A program made the translations under genes and the position numbers. The notes under the pieces were generated by a model. That model made no database searches. It worked only from the letters and a program-made list of their open reading frames with translations, and had not been told where the DNA came from. From Prevotella sp. MGM2 (GTDB lineage: Bacteria > Bacteroidota > Bacteroidia > Bacteroidales > Bacteroidaceae): a DNA stretch of 57,545 nucleotides. Positions 1-8,977 of this stretch are shown here, piece by piece. The number at the start of each line of letters is the position of its first letter. Position 1 is the first letter of the stretch. The DNA is taken from assembly GCF_002933955.1 (NCBI RefSeq), contig NZ_BEWW01000259.1, forward strand, positions 1 through 57,545, given 5' to 3'.

Positions 1-54
1 ACCCTGGACCCACTGATTAAGAGTCAGTTGCTCTACCAACTGAGCTAAGAGTGC
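1..54 (-). tRNA. tRNA-Lys (CUU), 3' part cut off by window edge
   Basis: Read on the minus strand, positions 54 to 1 give the acceptor 5' strand (GCACTCT), the D arm (GCTC, then AGTTGGTA, then GAGC) and an anticodon stem ACTGA/TCAGT around the loop CTCTTAA. This puts CTT at the anticodon, so the tRNA reads AAG (Lys). The variable region and the start of the T arm are present. The rest of the T arm and the acceptor 3' strand lie outside the window. Confidence 0.93.
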
Positions 55-343
55 AAATGGCCTTTCCGTTTTGCGAGTGCAAAGTTACATGTTTTTTATA
101 TATCAGCCAAATGAATTTATATTTTTTTGAAATTACTTTTCAGGTAACCTCCATATTGGAGGGATGAAGCAGAATAAACTGAACCGATGAGGAAAAACAA
201 AAAGTGTAAGAATAACATTTTCCGTATTCCGAAGTCAGGAAAAACTGAAAGAATTATATCGGTAAAAACTTACCACAGAAAAAAAACACATAAGATTTTA
301 AAAATCAATTATATATACAATACACACAAAACAGGACAACATT

Positions 344-603
344 TTAACACTATTTGCTTTCGGCGAAAAAAAGTCGTATATTTGTAACAGCGAAGCGGGG
401 CCTTGCATGAGGAGGTCCCGCTTTTTCTATGTTTTTCAGACATATTCCAATCATTTTCCGCCCTGTTTTTCCTGAAAAATCCCCGTATTGCAGTTAAAAC
501 TCCAAGTATTCGTGTTAAAATTTCGATACGGACTTTTTTCTCACCATTACTTTAAACCTATATTTTAACACATCGAAATGTAACGGAAGGTTAAAAATGT
601 TAA
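344..603 (+). repeat. Copy 1 of a four-copy intergenic promoter-hairpin element
   Basis: This 260-bp AT-rich element has ends TTAACACTA and AAATGTTAA, an imperfect terminal inverted repeat. In order it holds a promoter (TTGC 354-357, 19-bp spacer, TATATTTG 377-384), a hairpin with T-tract (394-426), a TTTTTCAG segment, GTATT boxes at 485-489 and 506-510, and the shared right end AAGGTTAAAAATGTTAA. It is inverted relative to the copies at 7357, 35307 and 42700. It fills most of the gap between the tRNA and the ABC transporter. The remaining flanks (55-343 and 604-687) show no convincing gene. That such a repeat exists is seen directly; its mobility is inferred. Confidence 0.85.
388..427 (+). 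ncRNA. Predicted ~40-nt hairpin RNA of repeat copy 1
   Basis: The RNA is predicted to start just after the -7 box TATATTTG (377-384). Its leader is GTAACAGCGAAG-like. The stem pairs 394-402 with 414-422 (AGCGGGGCC with GGTCCCGCT, one G-U pair) and is followed by TTTTT at 422-426. This has the form of a promoter feeding directly into an intrinsic terminator, with no open reading frame. Promoter spacing and leader match the other three copies. Start and end points are inferred. Confidence 0.6.
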
Positions 604-687
604 AGTCCTATTTTCAACAAAAAATCACCATTCAGCAGCACTATCAATCCCATAGCGCATAACACCATTACTCTTGACTGGAATTTA

Positions 688-774
688 CTAAGAAGACAAG
701 AACCATCTCACCTCATCGGCTATCGAGATGCAGGAAACGGCAATAAAGGGCAGCAGGACCATACAGAAGACCAT
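688..774 (-). CDS. Possible 28-aa hydrophobic peptide
   Basis: An ATG lies four bases after the stop codon of the upstream ABC transporter gene and opens a 28-codon frame ending in TAG. The peptide starts MVFCMVLLPFIAVSC and ends DEVRWFLSS: one hydrophobic stretch long enough to span a membrane, then a charged tail. It could be a small membrane protein translated by coupling to the transporter, the tail of a decayed gene, or chance. No family is recognised. Confidence 0.25.
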   Translation of the reverse strand: MVFCMVLLPFIAVSCISIADEVRWFLSS

Positions 775-778
775 ACGG

Positions 779-2521
779 TTATACGTAAAGTTTTTGAGTG
801 GCATACTTCAGAACCTCCGGACGATGGGTGATAAAAATCAATGTACGTCCTGTGTTCATCGAAACGATATTGCGTATCACCGTCTGCTCGGTGGCCGCAT
901 CAAGTGACGATGTCGCCTCATCGAGCAAAAGAACCGGAGCCGGCCGAAGCAACGCACGCGCAATGGCTATACGCTGTGCCTGCCCTTCGGAAAGCCCCTC
1001 TCCCATTTCACCACAAACGGTGTCAATGCCTTTAGGCAAACTCTCAACAAAGTCAGCTCCGGCCATTTGGAGTGCCTGCTTCATTTCCTCACGGCTGGCT
1101 TGAGGATTGCCCATTTGAAGATTTTCCAGAATAGTACCGCTCAGAAGCGTATTGCCTTGAGGCACATATGAAAAATTACATCTGGTAGCCGGCGAGACTC
1201 TATAAGTCGTTTCCTCTTCTGAGGCATAAAGCCCGATATCACCACTTGCAGGAGTCAACAAAGCCAGCATCATACGTATGAGAGTGGTTTTACCGGAACC
1301 TGTCTCACCAAGAATAGCTGTTATACTCCCCGGAGGGAAGTCGTAAGAGAAGTTATCGAAAATAAGACGGCTGTCCCGTGCATAGGAAAATGACACATCG
1401 GAAAAACGTATGCCAATGCTTCTAGTACAAAAGCGCTGCGGTTCGTTTTGCTCTTCACAGGGAATACGCTCAAGTTCCATTAGACGTTCAGATGCCGTAA
1501 AAGCCGTAATAAATACCGGAACAAACTTTGAGAATGTACGGACAGGTTCTTGAATTTGCCCGACCAACTGCACAAAGGCTATCAACATACCATAAGTGAT
1601 GAGTCCTTGCTCCAGATTTGTCACTCCCCAAATGAACGCTACCAGATATCCCGCAGCAAAACCGGCATTCATAATGACAGATGACACCGTAGCATACTTT
1701 GTTTTTCCAATAACCATCGAATGCAACTGAGCCTGAAGTTTTTTCAGGCGTCCGACCATATTGCTGGCCTGTTCCAAAGTTTTTATCACCAGTGTATGTT
1801 GCAATCCTTCCTGAATCGTAGTCTGCACACGGCTTTCCGTTTCACGGATTTCATGCGTGAGGCGACGCATTTTCCTCACATAAAGCCTGCTGCAGACAAT
1901 GAAGAACGGTATGATCAAAACAATTACACAGGCCAATGTCCTGTCCATCAGAAACAGGAATACAAACGAACCTATAAATTTCAAGAAGGTATTCGCCAAA
2001 GCAGGAATGCTTTCTGTAAGAAACGTAATGACATCTGTCACATCCCGCTCCATGCGGTTAAGGAGATTACCGGTATGAAAACTTCTCAGCCTTTTCCACC
2101 GGCACGCAAGCAGACGGCCCAAAAGTTTTTGGCGCATATTATTTTGAGCTTTAACCCCCAGCATGGCTTTGACCCACCTAGAGGCTATCCCCAGCAATAT
2201 TTGCAGCACTATAATACTGACAAGCAAAGGAATGGACGTATGCAAGGACATGGATGTATTCACACCTGTAGCAATGTCAATAGACATTTTCGTTGCCCAA
2301 ACAAAAGCCAAGTCCGACAAAACGGTAAGGCAACCTATCAACATATTAAGAAAAGCCTGCATACGATAACCTTTCCATACTCCCCATAACCAAACGGCTA
2401 GTTGCGGTACGCCGCTAAAGGACGCCCTGCTTTTCCTTGATAAAACCGACACTATAATTCTATTTAAAACATAATAAAAACTACCGGCACCAGAGCTTAG
2501 AACCTCTGGTCTGCCCCCCAC
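779..2521 (-). CDS. ABC exporter, fused membrane and ATPase domains
   Basis: This is a half-transporter of the exporter type, expected to work as a homodimer in the inner membrane; its substrate is unknown. The membrane domain spans roughly residues 50-345. The ATPase domain follows, with Walker A GETGSGKTT near residues 404-412, signature LSEGQAQ near 507 and Walker B LLLDEATSSLD near 530. The longest frame starts at a GTG that overlaps the end of nadK by 25 bp. Later starts (GTG at 2452, ATG at 2362) would remove an N-terminal stretch unlike the family, so the start is unresolved. The overlap or close spacing suggests cotranscription with nadK. Confidence 0.88.
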   Translation of the reverse strand: MGGRPEVLSSGAGSFYYVLNRIIVSVLSRKSRASFSGVPQLAVWLWGVWKGYRMQAFLNMLIGCLTVLSDLAFVWATKMSIDIATGVNTSMSLHTSIPLLVSIIVLQILLGIASRWVKAMLGVKAQNNMRQKLLGRLLACRWKRLRSFHTGNLLNRMERDVTDVITFLTESIPALANTFLKFIGSFVFLFLMDRTLACVIVLIIPFFIVCSRLYVRKMRRLTHEIRETESRVQTTIQEGLQHTLVIKTLEQASNMVGRLKKLQAQLHSMVIGKTKYATVSSVIMNAGFAAGYLVAFIWGVTNLEQGLITYGMLIAFVQLVGQIQEPVRTFSKFVPVFITAFTASERLMELERIPCEEQNEPQRFCTRSIGIRFSDVSFSYARDSRLIFDNFSYDFPPGSITAILGETGSGKTTLIRMMLALLTPASGDIGLYASEEETTYRVSPATRCNFSYVPQGNTLLSGTILENLQMGNPQASREEMKQALQMAGADFVESLPKGIDTVCGEMGEGLSEGQAQRIAIARALLRPAPVLLLDEATSSLDAATEQTVIRNIVSMNTGRTLIFITHRPEVLKYATQKLYV

Positions 2522-3366
2522 ATCATTTTATCGCGCAAGGTTTCAAAAAAATTCTTATGCTTAATCTTCATCACTCCTATAGTATAAGGCGCACGGCGTA
2601 ATGTTATAACCGTTCCGTCTGGGAAGCTCTCACTTCGTCCGTCTACGGATATAAGAAAATTCCGGCTACGGCTGTGCACTTCAAGCGAGATTTCCACATC
2701 ATCGCAAAGAATAACCGGCCGTGTACTCAAACTATGGGGTGCAACAGCAGATATACAAAAAGTACCTGACCGCGGCACTATTATAGGACCTCCAACACTA
2801 AGAGAATAACCGGTAGAACCGGTCGGCGTACACACAATAAGACCATCGGCCATATAATTAGTCAGCAAAGCACCGTCAATACATGTCTTGATCTCAATGA
2901 GCGAAGAATTGTCATGTTTCAACACTGCAACCTCATTAAGGGCATAGGGATATCCTCCAAGTGGTTTGCCATCCTTACTGACGGCAATGACTGCACGCTG
3001 TTCCACATTATACTCCCCACGCCAAACCGCATCAAGGGCACTATCAATAAAATCCGGAGAAACATCAGCCAAAAAGCCCAACCGTCCGGTATTGATACCT
3101 AATATGGGGATACCTCTTTCGCCTATACGGGCCGCAGTGTTGAGAAAAGTGCCATCTCCTCCCATTGATATCGCTAAATCCGGAGATATGGCATCAGTAT
3201 CCGTCGTTGCATGCTCTGTCGATATTTTCAAACGCTCCTTTATAAAACCGGCAAATTCAGGTTCTATGCAAATATCTGCTTTGAGTTGCTGCAATTTTCT
3301 CAACACAGCCTCCACATAAATATTTTTTTTCGTCTGATAGACATTTCCGTACAATGCAACTTTCAT
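2497..3366 (-). CDS. nadK: NAD kinase
   Basis: It phosphorylates NAD+ to NADP+ in the cytoplasm using ATP or polyphosphate. The 289-aa length is normal for the family. Diagnostic motifs are GGDGTFL near residues 67-73, NTGRLGFLAD around 92-101, and the NAD-binding block with ADGLIVCTPTGSTGYSLS. The gene is divergent from pdxJ across a 334-bp gap and its 3' end overlaps the longest reading of the ABC transporter gene. Confidence 0.96.
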   Translation of the reverse strand: MKVALYGNVYQTKKNIYVEAVLRKLQQLKADICIEPEFAGFIKERLKISTEHATTDTDAISPDLAISMGGDGTFLNTAARIGERGIPILGINTGRLGFLADVSPDFIDSALDAVWRGEYNVEQRAVIAVSKDGKPLGGYPYALNEVAVLKHDNSSLIEIKTCIDGALLTNYMADGLIVCTPTGSTGYSLSVGGPIIVPRSGTFCISAVAPHSLSTRPVILCDDVEISLEVHSRSRNFLISVDGRSESFPDGTVITLRRAPYTIGVMKIKHKNFFETLRDKMMWGADQRF

Positions 3367-3480
3367 ATTCTCTTATAATATAAGGATGAAAACAGTTTCA
3401 CCTATCGCTCCTCAAAATAAACAGACATATCAACTTTCCCTATTGGCGAAAACACCGGAAAGCTTATATTATGCCTCATT

Positions 3481-3560
3481 TTTGCTTAGTATGCGATATG
3501 TTTATTTTTGCTAAATATAAAATCTAGATAATGACAAGACGGAAACTTTTAGTAATTTTG
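3481..3560 (+). promoter_or_regulatory. Candidate promoter(s) for pdxJ
   Basis: Two Bacteroidetes-type -7 boxes lie in the nadK-pdxJ gap. TATTTTTG at 3503-3510 has TTTG at 3481-3484 with an 18-bp spacer. TAATTTTG at 3553-3560 lacks a clear upstream TTTG. Either would give a leader of about 135-185 nt. No matching minus-strand promoter for nadK was found in the rest of this gap (3367-3700). Confidence 0.45.
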
Positions 3561-3700
3561 TACAGACTTAATATCGACCGGCATAAAACGCACCCAACAA
3601 AAGCAGAGTGCATCATCACCAAGTTCTAAGAATGAAAATATAAAATTCCACGCCTGCCGAGCAAAATTAGTTATTATTTTTCATACGAAAATACTCTGAC

Positions 3701-4417
3701 ATGACAAAGTTAAGTGTAAATATAAACAAAATTGCCACTTTACGTAATGCACGAGGGGGCAATAACCCTAATATCATAACAGTAGCACTTGACTGCGAAC
3801 GTTTTGGAGCACAAGGCATCACTGTGCACCCGCGCCCAGACGAACGCCATATTCGCTATCAGGATGTACGTCACATAAAACCGGAACTTAGTACAGAATT
3901 CAATATTGAAGGATTCCCGAGTGCAGATTTCTGTGAATTGGTGACAGAGGTAAAGCCTGCTCAGGTTACTCTGGTACCAGATGCTCCCGGACAAATCACC
4001 TCCAATCACGGATGGGACATACCGACCTACGAAAACTTCCTGAGTGAAACCATCCACCTGTTCAAAAGCCATGGCATCCGAACTTCAATCTTCATCAATC
4101 CCATACCGGCCATGGCAGAAGCCGCAGCCAAAATCGGAGCCGACCGTATAGAAATGTATACGGAACCCTATGCCGCCGGATTTCATACAGACAAGAAAAA
4201 GGCTATCACTCCATTCATCGAAACAGCTAAAGTTTGCCGCAAGTTGGGATTAGGATTAAACGCCGGACATGACCTTAGTCTGGAAAATCTGACCTACTTT
4301 CACGAAATGATTCCCTGGACTGATGAAGTCAGCATCGGACACGCACTGATCTGCGATGCACTTTATTACGGACTGGAAGATACCATTTGCCGCTATTTAG
4401 CTTGTCTGAACAATTGA
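3701..4417 (+). CDS. pdxJ: Pyridoxine 5'-phosphate synthase
   Basis: It condenses 1-deoxyxylulose 5-phosphate with 3-amino-2-oxopropyl phosphate to make pyridoxine 5'-phosphate, the last ring-forming step of the DXP-dependent vitamin B6 pathway. The 238-aa length matches the family. Family motifs include [16 protein letters not shown] at the N-terminus, HPRPDERHI at residues 43-51, an EMYTEPYA segment, and GLNAGHDLS near the C-terminus. It is followed closely by the DJ-1 family gene and then recG on the same strand. Confidence 0.97.
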   Translation: MTKLSVNINKIATLRNARGGNNPNIITVALDCERFGAQGITVHPRPDERHIRYQDVRHIKPELSTEFNIEGFPSADFCELVTEVKPAQVTLVPDAPGQITSNHGWDIPTYENFLSETIHLFKSHGIRTSIFINPIPAMAEAAAKIGADRIEMYTEPYAAGFHTDKKKAITPFIETAKVCRKLGLGLNAGHDLSLENLTYFHEMIPWTDEVSIGHALICDALYYGLEDTICRYLACLNN

Positions 4418-4469
4418 TATTCCTTAAATTTACATTTCATCACTTCACGTTACATTTTCAAACTGAATT

Positions 4470-5030
4470 ATGTTAAGTCTATTCCTTGCTGAAGGTTTCG
4501 AAGAAATCGAAGCACTCACCACACTGGATATTTTACGCCGCTTAGGACTTGAAGTTACAACTGTCAGTATCACAGGCAAACGTCTCATACACGGCGCACA
4601 CAACATTCCTATCATGGCCGACAGCCTTTTTCGCCGTTCCGTCATTGAACAAAGTGAAGGCCTCATACTACCGGGCGGAATGCCAGGAGCTAAAAACCTT
4701 ATGATTTATGAAGGCTTGCGCAAAATGCTCATAACCCATAACAAAAGAGGCAAACTTATTGCCGCCATCTGTGCAGCTCCTATGATTATTGGCCGGCTAG
4801 GCATTCTCGAAGGACGACGAGCCACTTGCTATCCCGGCTTTGAAAGCCATCTCACAGGCGCAAAAATCGTAGAAGATTATGTTGTAGAGGACAACAATAT
4901 CATTACAGCAAAGGGGCCGGCCGCTGCTGTTGACTTCGCTTTCACTATAGCTGCACGTTTTGTCAATAAAGATGCTATTATGAAAGTCAAGAATGACATG
5001 CTGATGCATATCACAGAAGAAAGAGACTGA
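4470..5030 (+). CDS. DJ-1/PfpI family protein (YajL-like)
   Basis: This 186-aa cytoplasmic protein belongs to the DJ-1/ThiJ/PfpI superfamily. The start AEGFEEIEALTTLDILRR, the LILPGGMPGA loop and the nucleophile-elbow cysteine C101 in AAICAAP are typical of the DJ-1/YajL branch. The glutamate partnered with the reactive cysteine is present in GFEEIE. Family members protect against oxidative and carbonyl stress; the exact substrate here is not known. Confidence 0.92.
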   Translation: MLSLFLAEGFEEIEALTTLDILRRLGLEVTTVSITGKRLIHGAHNIPIMADSLFRRSVIEQSEGLILPGGMPGAKNLMIYEGLRKMLITHNKRGKLIAAICAAPMIIGRLGILEGRRATCYPGFESHLTGAKIVEDYVVEDNNIITAKGPAAAVDFAFTIAARFVNKDAIMKVKNDMLMHITEERD

Positions 5031-5086
5031 AACTTCCACACACATCTTTATATAAAAGGCATCCGCCACTTCTGAAAAGGAAGACA

Positions 5087-7222
5087 TTGGATATCCTCTC
5101 ACAAAACATAAAATACCTCAAGGGAGTGGGGCCAGCCCGCGCAAAAACACTCGGTGATGAGTTCAAGATTTTCACCGTGCGCGACTTATTATATACTTTT
5201 CCTTACAAATACATCGACCGGACGGTTATACATACCATCAACCGTTTACAAGAAGATATGCCTTACGTACAATTGAAAGGACATATCATCAATCTGGAGA
5301 CAGAAGGCTTCGGCCGGAAATTGCACTTGGTGGCTACTTTTACCGACGGCACCGGCTATGTCGATCTGGTATGGTTCAATTCCATAAAACGCCTGCAACA
5401 GACTTTGCGTGTTGACCAAACCTATCTGCTGTTTGGAAAACCATCAACTTTTAACGGCCGTTTTTCTTTCACCCATCCGGAATTAGACGTTCTGCAAACC
5501 GGCAACAGCGGAACAGACAACTGCAACAAAGTACCGGCTCTCCTGCCCCATTTCACCAGCGGCCTGCAACCCTACTATCACACTACGGAAAAGATGAAGC
5601 GTAACTATTTCACTTCACGCCTCATTTCCGAAATTATACACAACGCATTTCTTGCCATCGGAGAAAAGACGGAAGAAACCCTGCCCCATCATATTATCGC
5701 CGAACACAACCTCATGCCTTTGCATGAAGCTCTCCGGACAGTCCATTTCCCAGCATCGTCAGAAGCACTGCCACCGGCACGCCGCCGTCTTAAATTCGAA
5801 GAACTTTTCTATTTGCAGATAGACATACTCCGCTACGCAAAAAACCGCCGCCTCAACTACGCCGGTTTCACATTTCCACAAATAGGCGACCTGTTCAACA
5901 CATTCTACACCGAATGCCTGCCGTTTCCACTCACCGGCGCCCAAAAACGCGTCATCAAAGAAATCAGGCGCGACCTCAACACCGGCCGACAAATGAACCG
6001 TCTTTTACAGGGAGACGTTGGGAGCGGCAAAACAATGGTTGCACTGATGGTTTCCCTAATAGCCCTCGACAACGGCTACCAAACTTGCCTGATGGCTCCT
6101 ACAGAAATTCTGGCAGAACAGCACCTATCCACGTTGCGCCGCCAGCTGAAGGATCTTCCCGTTGTGGTTGAGTTGCTGACAGGAAACGTAACCGGCAGCA
6201 AACGGCGCGACATTCTCGAACGCACCGCCAACGGTGAAATACACCTCCTAGTAGGGACACACGCCCTCATTGAACCCACAGTAAAATTCCGTAATCTGGG
6301 CCTGGCCATCATTGACGAGCAACACCGTTTTGGAGTGAAGCAGCGAGCAAAACTCTGGAACAAAAACGTACGTCCGCCACACATACTCGTCATGACCGCC
6401 ACGCCAATCCCCCGTACATTAGCCATGACAGTTTACGGCGACTTGGAAGTATCAGTCATCAACGAACTGCCCCCCGGCCGAAAGCCAGTGGAAACCCTCC
6501 ACTACACCATCAACGACACTCCTCAACTCTATGAAGGCATACGCCGGCAACTGGCTGCCGGCAGACAGGTTTATGTGGTATACCCCCTCATAGCCGAAAG
6601 CGAAAAAATAGACCTGCAAGACCTGGAAAACGGCTATGGACACATTTGCTCCGCATTTCCTGGATACTCCGTAGGACGTGTTCACGGCCGTATGCAACCG
6701 GTAGAAAAAGAGGCTGCCATGCAGGCTTTCAGCCATGGGGACACACAGATTTTAGTATCAACTACAGTCATAGAAGTCGGTGTCAACGTACCCAACGCCA
6801 CCGTCATGGTTATACAGAACGCCGACCGCTTCGGCCTTTCACAGCTCCACCAGTTGCGCGGAAGAGTCGGGCGGGGAGCCGACCGCAGCTACTGCATTCT
6901 GGTCACACAAGGCCGGCTTTCCGACAACACCCGACGGCGCATCGGCATCATGACCGAAACAACTGACGGATTTCTCATAGCCGAAGAAGACTTACGGCTG
7001 CGCGGCCCCGGCGATTTGCAGGGAACAGCCCAAAGCGGCCTGCCCTTTGAACTGAAGATAGCAGATGTTGTGCGTGACAACGAACTCATGGCCGTTTGTC
7101 GCGAAGCTGCCGCAAAGACACTCCAACAAGACCCCTACGAGCAGCTATCGCAAAACGCCGTCATCTGGCGCCAGCTGAAAGTAATGACTGAGCGCCGGAC
7201 CAACTTCTCAGCCATCTCATAA
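5087..7222 (+). CDS. recG: ATP-dependent DNA helicase RecG
   Basis: RecG remodels stalled replication forks and Holliday junctions. The protein is 711 aa, usual for the family. It has an N-terminal helix-hairpin/wedge region (LKGVGPARAKTL, FPYKYIDRT), then the helicase core with Walker A GDVGSGKT near residues 309-316, the box II variant DEQHRFG near 410, TATPIPRTLAMT, and the RGRVGRG motif VI. Translation appears to start at a TTG (5087-5089); this places the family's usual N-terminal sequence at residue 1, and a purine-rich AAGGAAG lies just upstream. Confidence 0.96.
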   Translation: MDILSQNIKYLKGVGPARAKTLGDEFKIFTVRDLLYTFPYKYIDRTVIHTINRLQEDMPYVQLKGHIINLETEGFGRKLHLVATFTDGTGYVDLVWFNSIKRLQQTLRVDQTYLLFGKPSTFNGRFSFTHPELDVLQTGNSGTDNCNKVPALLPHFTSGLQPYYHTTEKMKRNYFTSRLISEIIHNAFLAIGEKTEETLPHHIIAEHNLMPLHEALRTVHFPASSEALPPARRRLKFEELFYLQIDILRYAKNRRLNYAGFTFPQIGDLFNTFYTECLPFPLTGAQKRVIKEIRRDLNTGRQMNRLLQGDVGSGKTMVALMVSLIALDNGYQTCLMAPTEILAEQHLSTLRRQLKDLPVVVELLTGNVTGSKRRDILERTANGEIHLLVGTHALIEPTVKFRNLGLAIIDEQHRFGVKQRAKLWNKNVRPPHILVMTATPIPRTLAMTVYGDLEVSVINELPPGRKPVETLHYTINDTPQLYEGIRRQLAAGRQVYVVYPLIAESEKIDLQDLENGYGHICSAFPGYSVGRVHGRMQPVEKEAAMQAFSHGDTQILVSTTVIEVGVNVPNATVMVIQNADRFGLSQLHQLRGRVGRGADRSYCILVTQGRLSDNTRRRIGIMTETTDGFLIAEEDLRLRGPGDLQGTAQSGLPFELKIADVVRDNELMAVCREAAAKTLQQDPYEQLSQNAVIWRQLKVMTERRTNFSAIS

Positions 7223-7356
7223 CCCATAAACCGACAATCCCTCTACTCCCCACTTCCTGACAAATCCACGCCGGCAGTCAGCCATTAAAGCATTTCACCG
7301 GACTTCTCACACAATCACTCAGAACGTATTAAAGAGACATCACGGCACTTCCAGCA

Positions 7357-7615
7357 TTAACATTTTTAACCTTTAGAAACATCTTCCACCATCAAAAAAC
7401 AGGTGGCAAATATTAAAATCACCAAAATCCGTATTCGAATTTAAACTCCAAGTATTGGTTTTTAAATTCCAAGTAATGCTTTTTGAACTCTAAAAACAAC
7501 ATTTCTGACAGAAAAATCACCTGAAAACAACGTAAAAGCGGGCAATCTTCCAGAGACTGCCCGCTTCGCTGTTACAAAGATACAACATTTCCACTCCAAA
7601 AGCAAGAAATGTTAA
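7357..7615 (-). repeat. Copy 2 of the promoter-hairpin element
   Basis: This 259-bp element is bounded by a perfect 9-bp inverted repeat, TTAACATTT at 7357-7365 and AAATGTTAA at 7607-7615. On the minus strand it carries TTGC (7602-7605), a 19-bp spacer and TATCTTTG (7575-7582), then the hairpin at 7536-7566. Between hairpin and left end are GTATT-type boxes spaced 20-21 bp apart (starting 7432, 7452 and 7473), which read in the opposite orientation to the promoter, unlike copies 1 and 4. It occupies most of the 569-bp recG-dnaN gap. 7223-7356 shows nothing recognisable; 7616-7791 holds the dnaN promoter. Confidence 0.87.
7533..7570 (-). ncRNA. Predicted ~38-nt hairpin RNA of repeat copy 2
   Basis: Transcription is predicted from the minus-strand promoter TTGC/TATCTTTG. 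The leader AACAGCGAAG is followed by a perfect 9-bp stem (7536-7544 with 7558-7566) and a T-run on the transcribed strand (7534-7537). The leader is nearly identical to copy 1 but the upper stem sequence differs while still pairing. Confidence 0.6.
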
Positions 7616-7717
7616 AACGGGCAATCTCACCAACAGCAAGGATTCAGAGAAACAGCTCCTAGAGTTGACATCTCTTTTTTTGGCAGATAAAAAGACCGCA
7701 AATATTTTATATTTTCG

Positions 7718-7725
7718 TATCTTTG
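7718..7725 (+). promoter_or_regulatory. -7 promoter box upstream of dnaN
   Basis: TATCTTTG matches the Bacteroidetes -7 consensus TAnnTTTG and lies 66 bp before the dnaN start. No clear TTTG is seen 19-21 bp upstream. Confidence 0.5.
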
Positions 7726-7791
7726 TCAGTCGGAACACACCTTTCAAAAAAGGCCTGCATCCACGTGCTGAAACTATAAAAACAACACTAT

Positions 7792-8916
7792 ATGAAATTT
7801 GTAATCTCCAGTTCAACCTTGTCATCGCGCCTGCAAATCATCGGACGCGCCATCGCCTCGAAAAACAATCTGCCCATTCTGGACTGTTTCCTGTTCGAAA
7901 TCAAAAACGGTCGGCTCACACTGACGGCTTCCGACAACGAAACAACGCTTACCACATGGGTAGACCTAGTGGAAAACGATGCAGACATCTCTTTTGCTGT
8001 AGGCGCCAAAACGATTCAGGACGCAATGAAGGAAATTCCTGAACAACCACTCGATTTCTATGTCAACGACAACACACTGGAAATCACTGTGGAATATCAA
8101 AACGGGAAATACAATTTCATGGGCCAGCCAGCCGATGAATATCCCCAGCCGCCAGCCGACGATGAACAGGCCGCCCAACTCAGTATGCCGGTGCCAGTGC
8201 TGCTGTCAGGTTTGGGACGCGCCCTCTTTGCCACAGCCGACGACACCTTAAGACCGGTAATGAACGGCATCTACTTCGACATTGCCGAAAGCCAAGTAAC
8301 AGTAGTTGCCAGCGATGGCCACAAATTGGCCTTGAGCACGCTCAATGGCATCGGCATTTCATCTGCAGGCTCTTTCATCCTCCCCAAAAAACCCGCCACC
8401 CTTGTACGCAACATACTGCAAAAAGAGGAAGGAGACACAGTTATCCGATTTGGCAGCCGCAATGCCGTCATCTCCACCGAAAGTTACAAAATGAACTGCC
8501 GCCTCATCGAAGGCCGCTACCCCAACTACAACAGTGTCATTCCGCAAAACAACCCCAATGAAGTAACCGTGAACCGGGCAGCCATGCTGAGCGCTCTGCG
8601 CCGCGTACAGGTATTCTCCAGCGTCAACAGTTCCCTTATAAAATTGCGTCTTGATCCTGGAAAAATGACTGTATCAAGCCAGGATATAGACTTTTCAATG
8701 TCCGCTGAAGAAGCCCTGCTCTGCGACTACAACGGCATGCCTATGAGCATCGGTTTCAAAGGCACTTTCCTGCTTGAACTGCTCGGCAACATCGACAGCG
8801 AAGAAATTATCATCAAACTGGCAGACTCCAGCCGGGCCGGCCTCATACTGCCGGCCGTACAACCGGAAAACAGCAGCGTGCTCATGCTGCTCATGCCCAT
8901 GATGCTGAACGACTGA
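7792..8916 (+). CDS. dnaN: DNA polymerase III beta sliding clamp
   Basis: The ring-shaped processivity clamp encircles DNA and tethers polymerase III and repair factors. The 374-aa length fits three clamp domains. Family signatures include the start MKFVISSSTLSSRLQIIGRA, the FYVNDNTLEI region, the GRYPNYNSVIP segment and the C-terminal hydrophobic pocket region ending in VLMLLMPMMLND. It heads a same-strand cluster with a DEDDh exonuclease, coaBC, a DUF4835 gene and recN, which is not the dnaA-linked arrangement of many bacteria. Confidence 0.97.
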   Translation: MKFVISSSTLSSRLQIIGRAIASKNNLPILDCFLFEIKNGRLTLTASDNETTLTTWVDLVENDADISFAVGAKTIQDAMKEIPEQPLDFYVNDNTLEITVEYQNGKYNFMGQPADEYPQPPADDEQAAQLSMPVPVLLSGLGRALFATADDTLRPVMNGIYFDIAESQVTVVASDGHKLALSTLNGIGISSAGSFILPKKPATLVRNILQKEEGDTVIRFGSRNAVISTESYKMNCRLIEGRYPNYNSVIPQNNPNEVTVNRAAMLSALRRVQVFSSVNSSLIKLRLDPGKMTVSSQDIDFSMSAEEALLCDYNGMPMSIGFKGTFLLELLGNIDSEEIIIKLADSSRAGLILPAVQPENSSVLMLLMPMMLND

Positions 8917-8977
8917 CAATCACTGCCGGTGGGCGGTCACATTCCAAACGACCACCCACCGACATAAACTCTTTCCA

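Noticed and set aside
187-387. 66-codon plus-strand frame
   Set aside because: Lys/Asn/His-rich low-complexity translation, and its end lies inside the repeat's promoter; it looks like AT-rich noncoding sequence.
1721-2389. 222-codon frame antisense to the ABC exporter
   Set aside because: No family likeness; it lies wholly inside a well-supported gene on the other strand.
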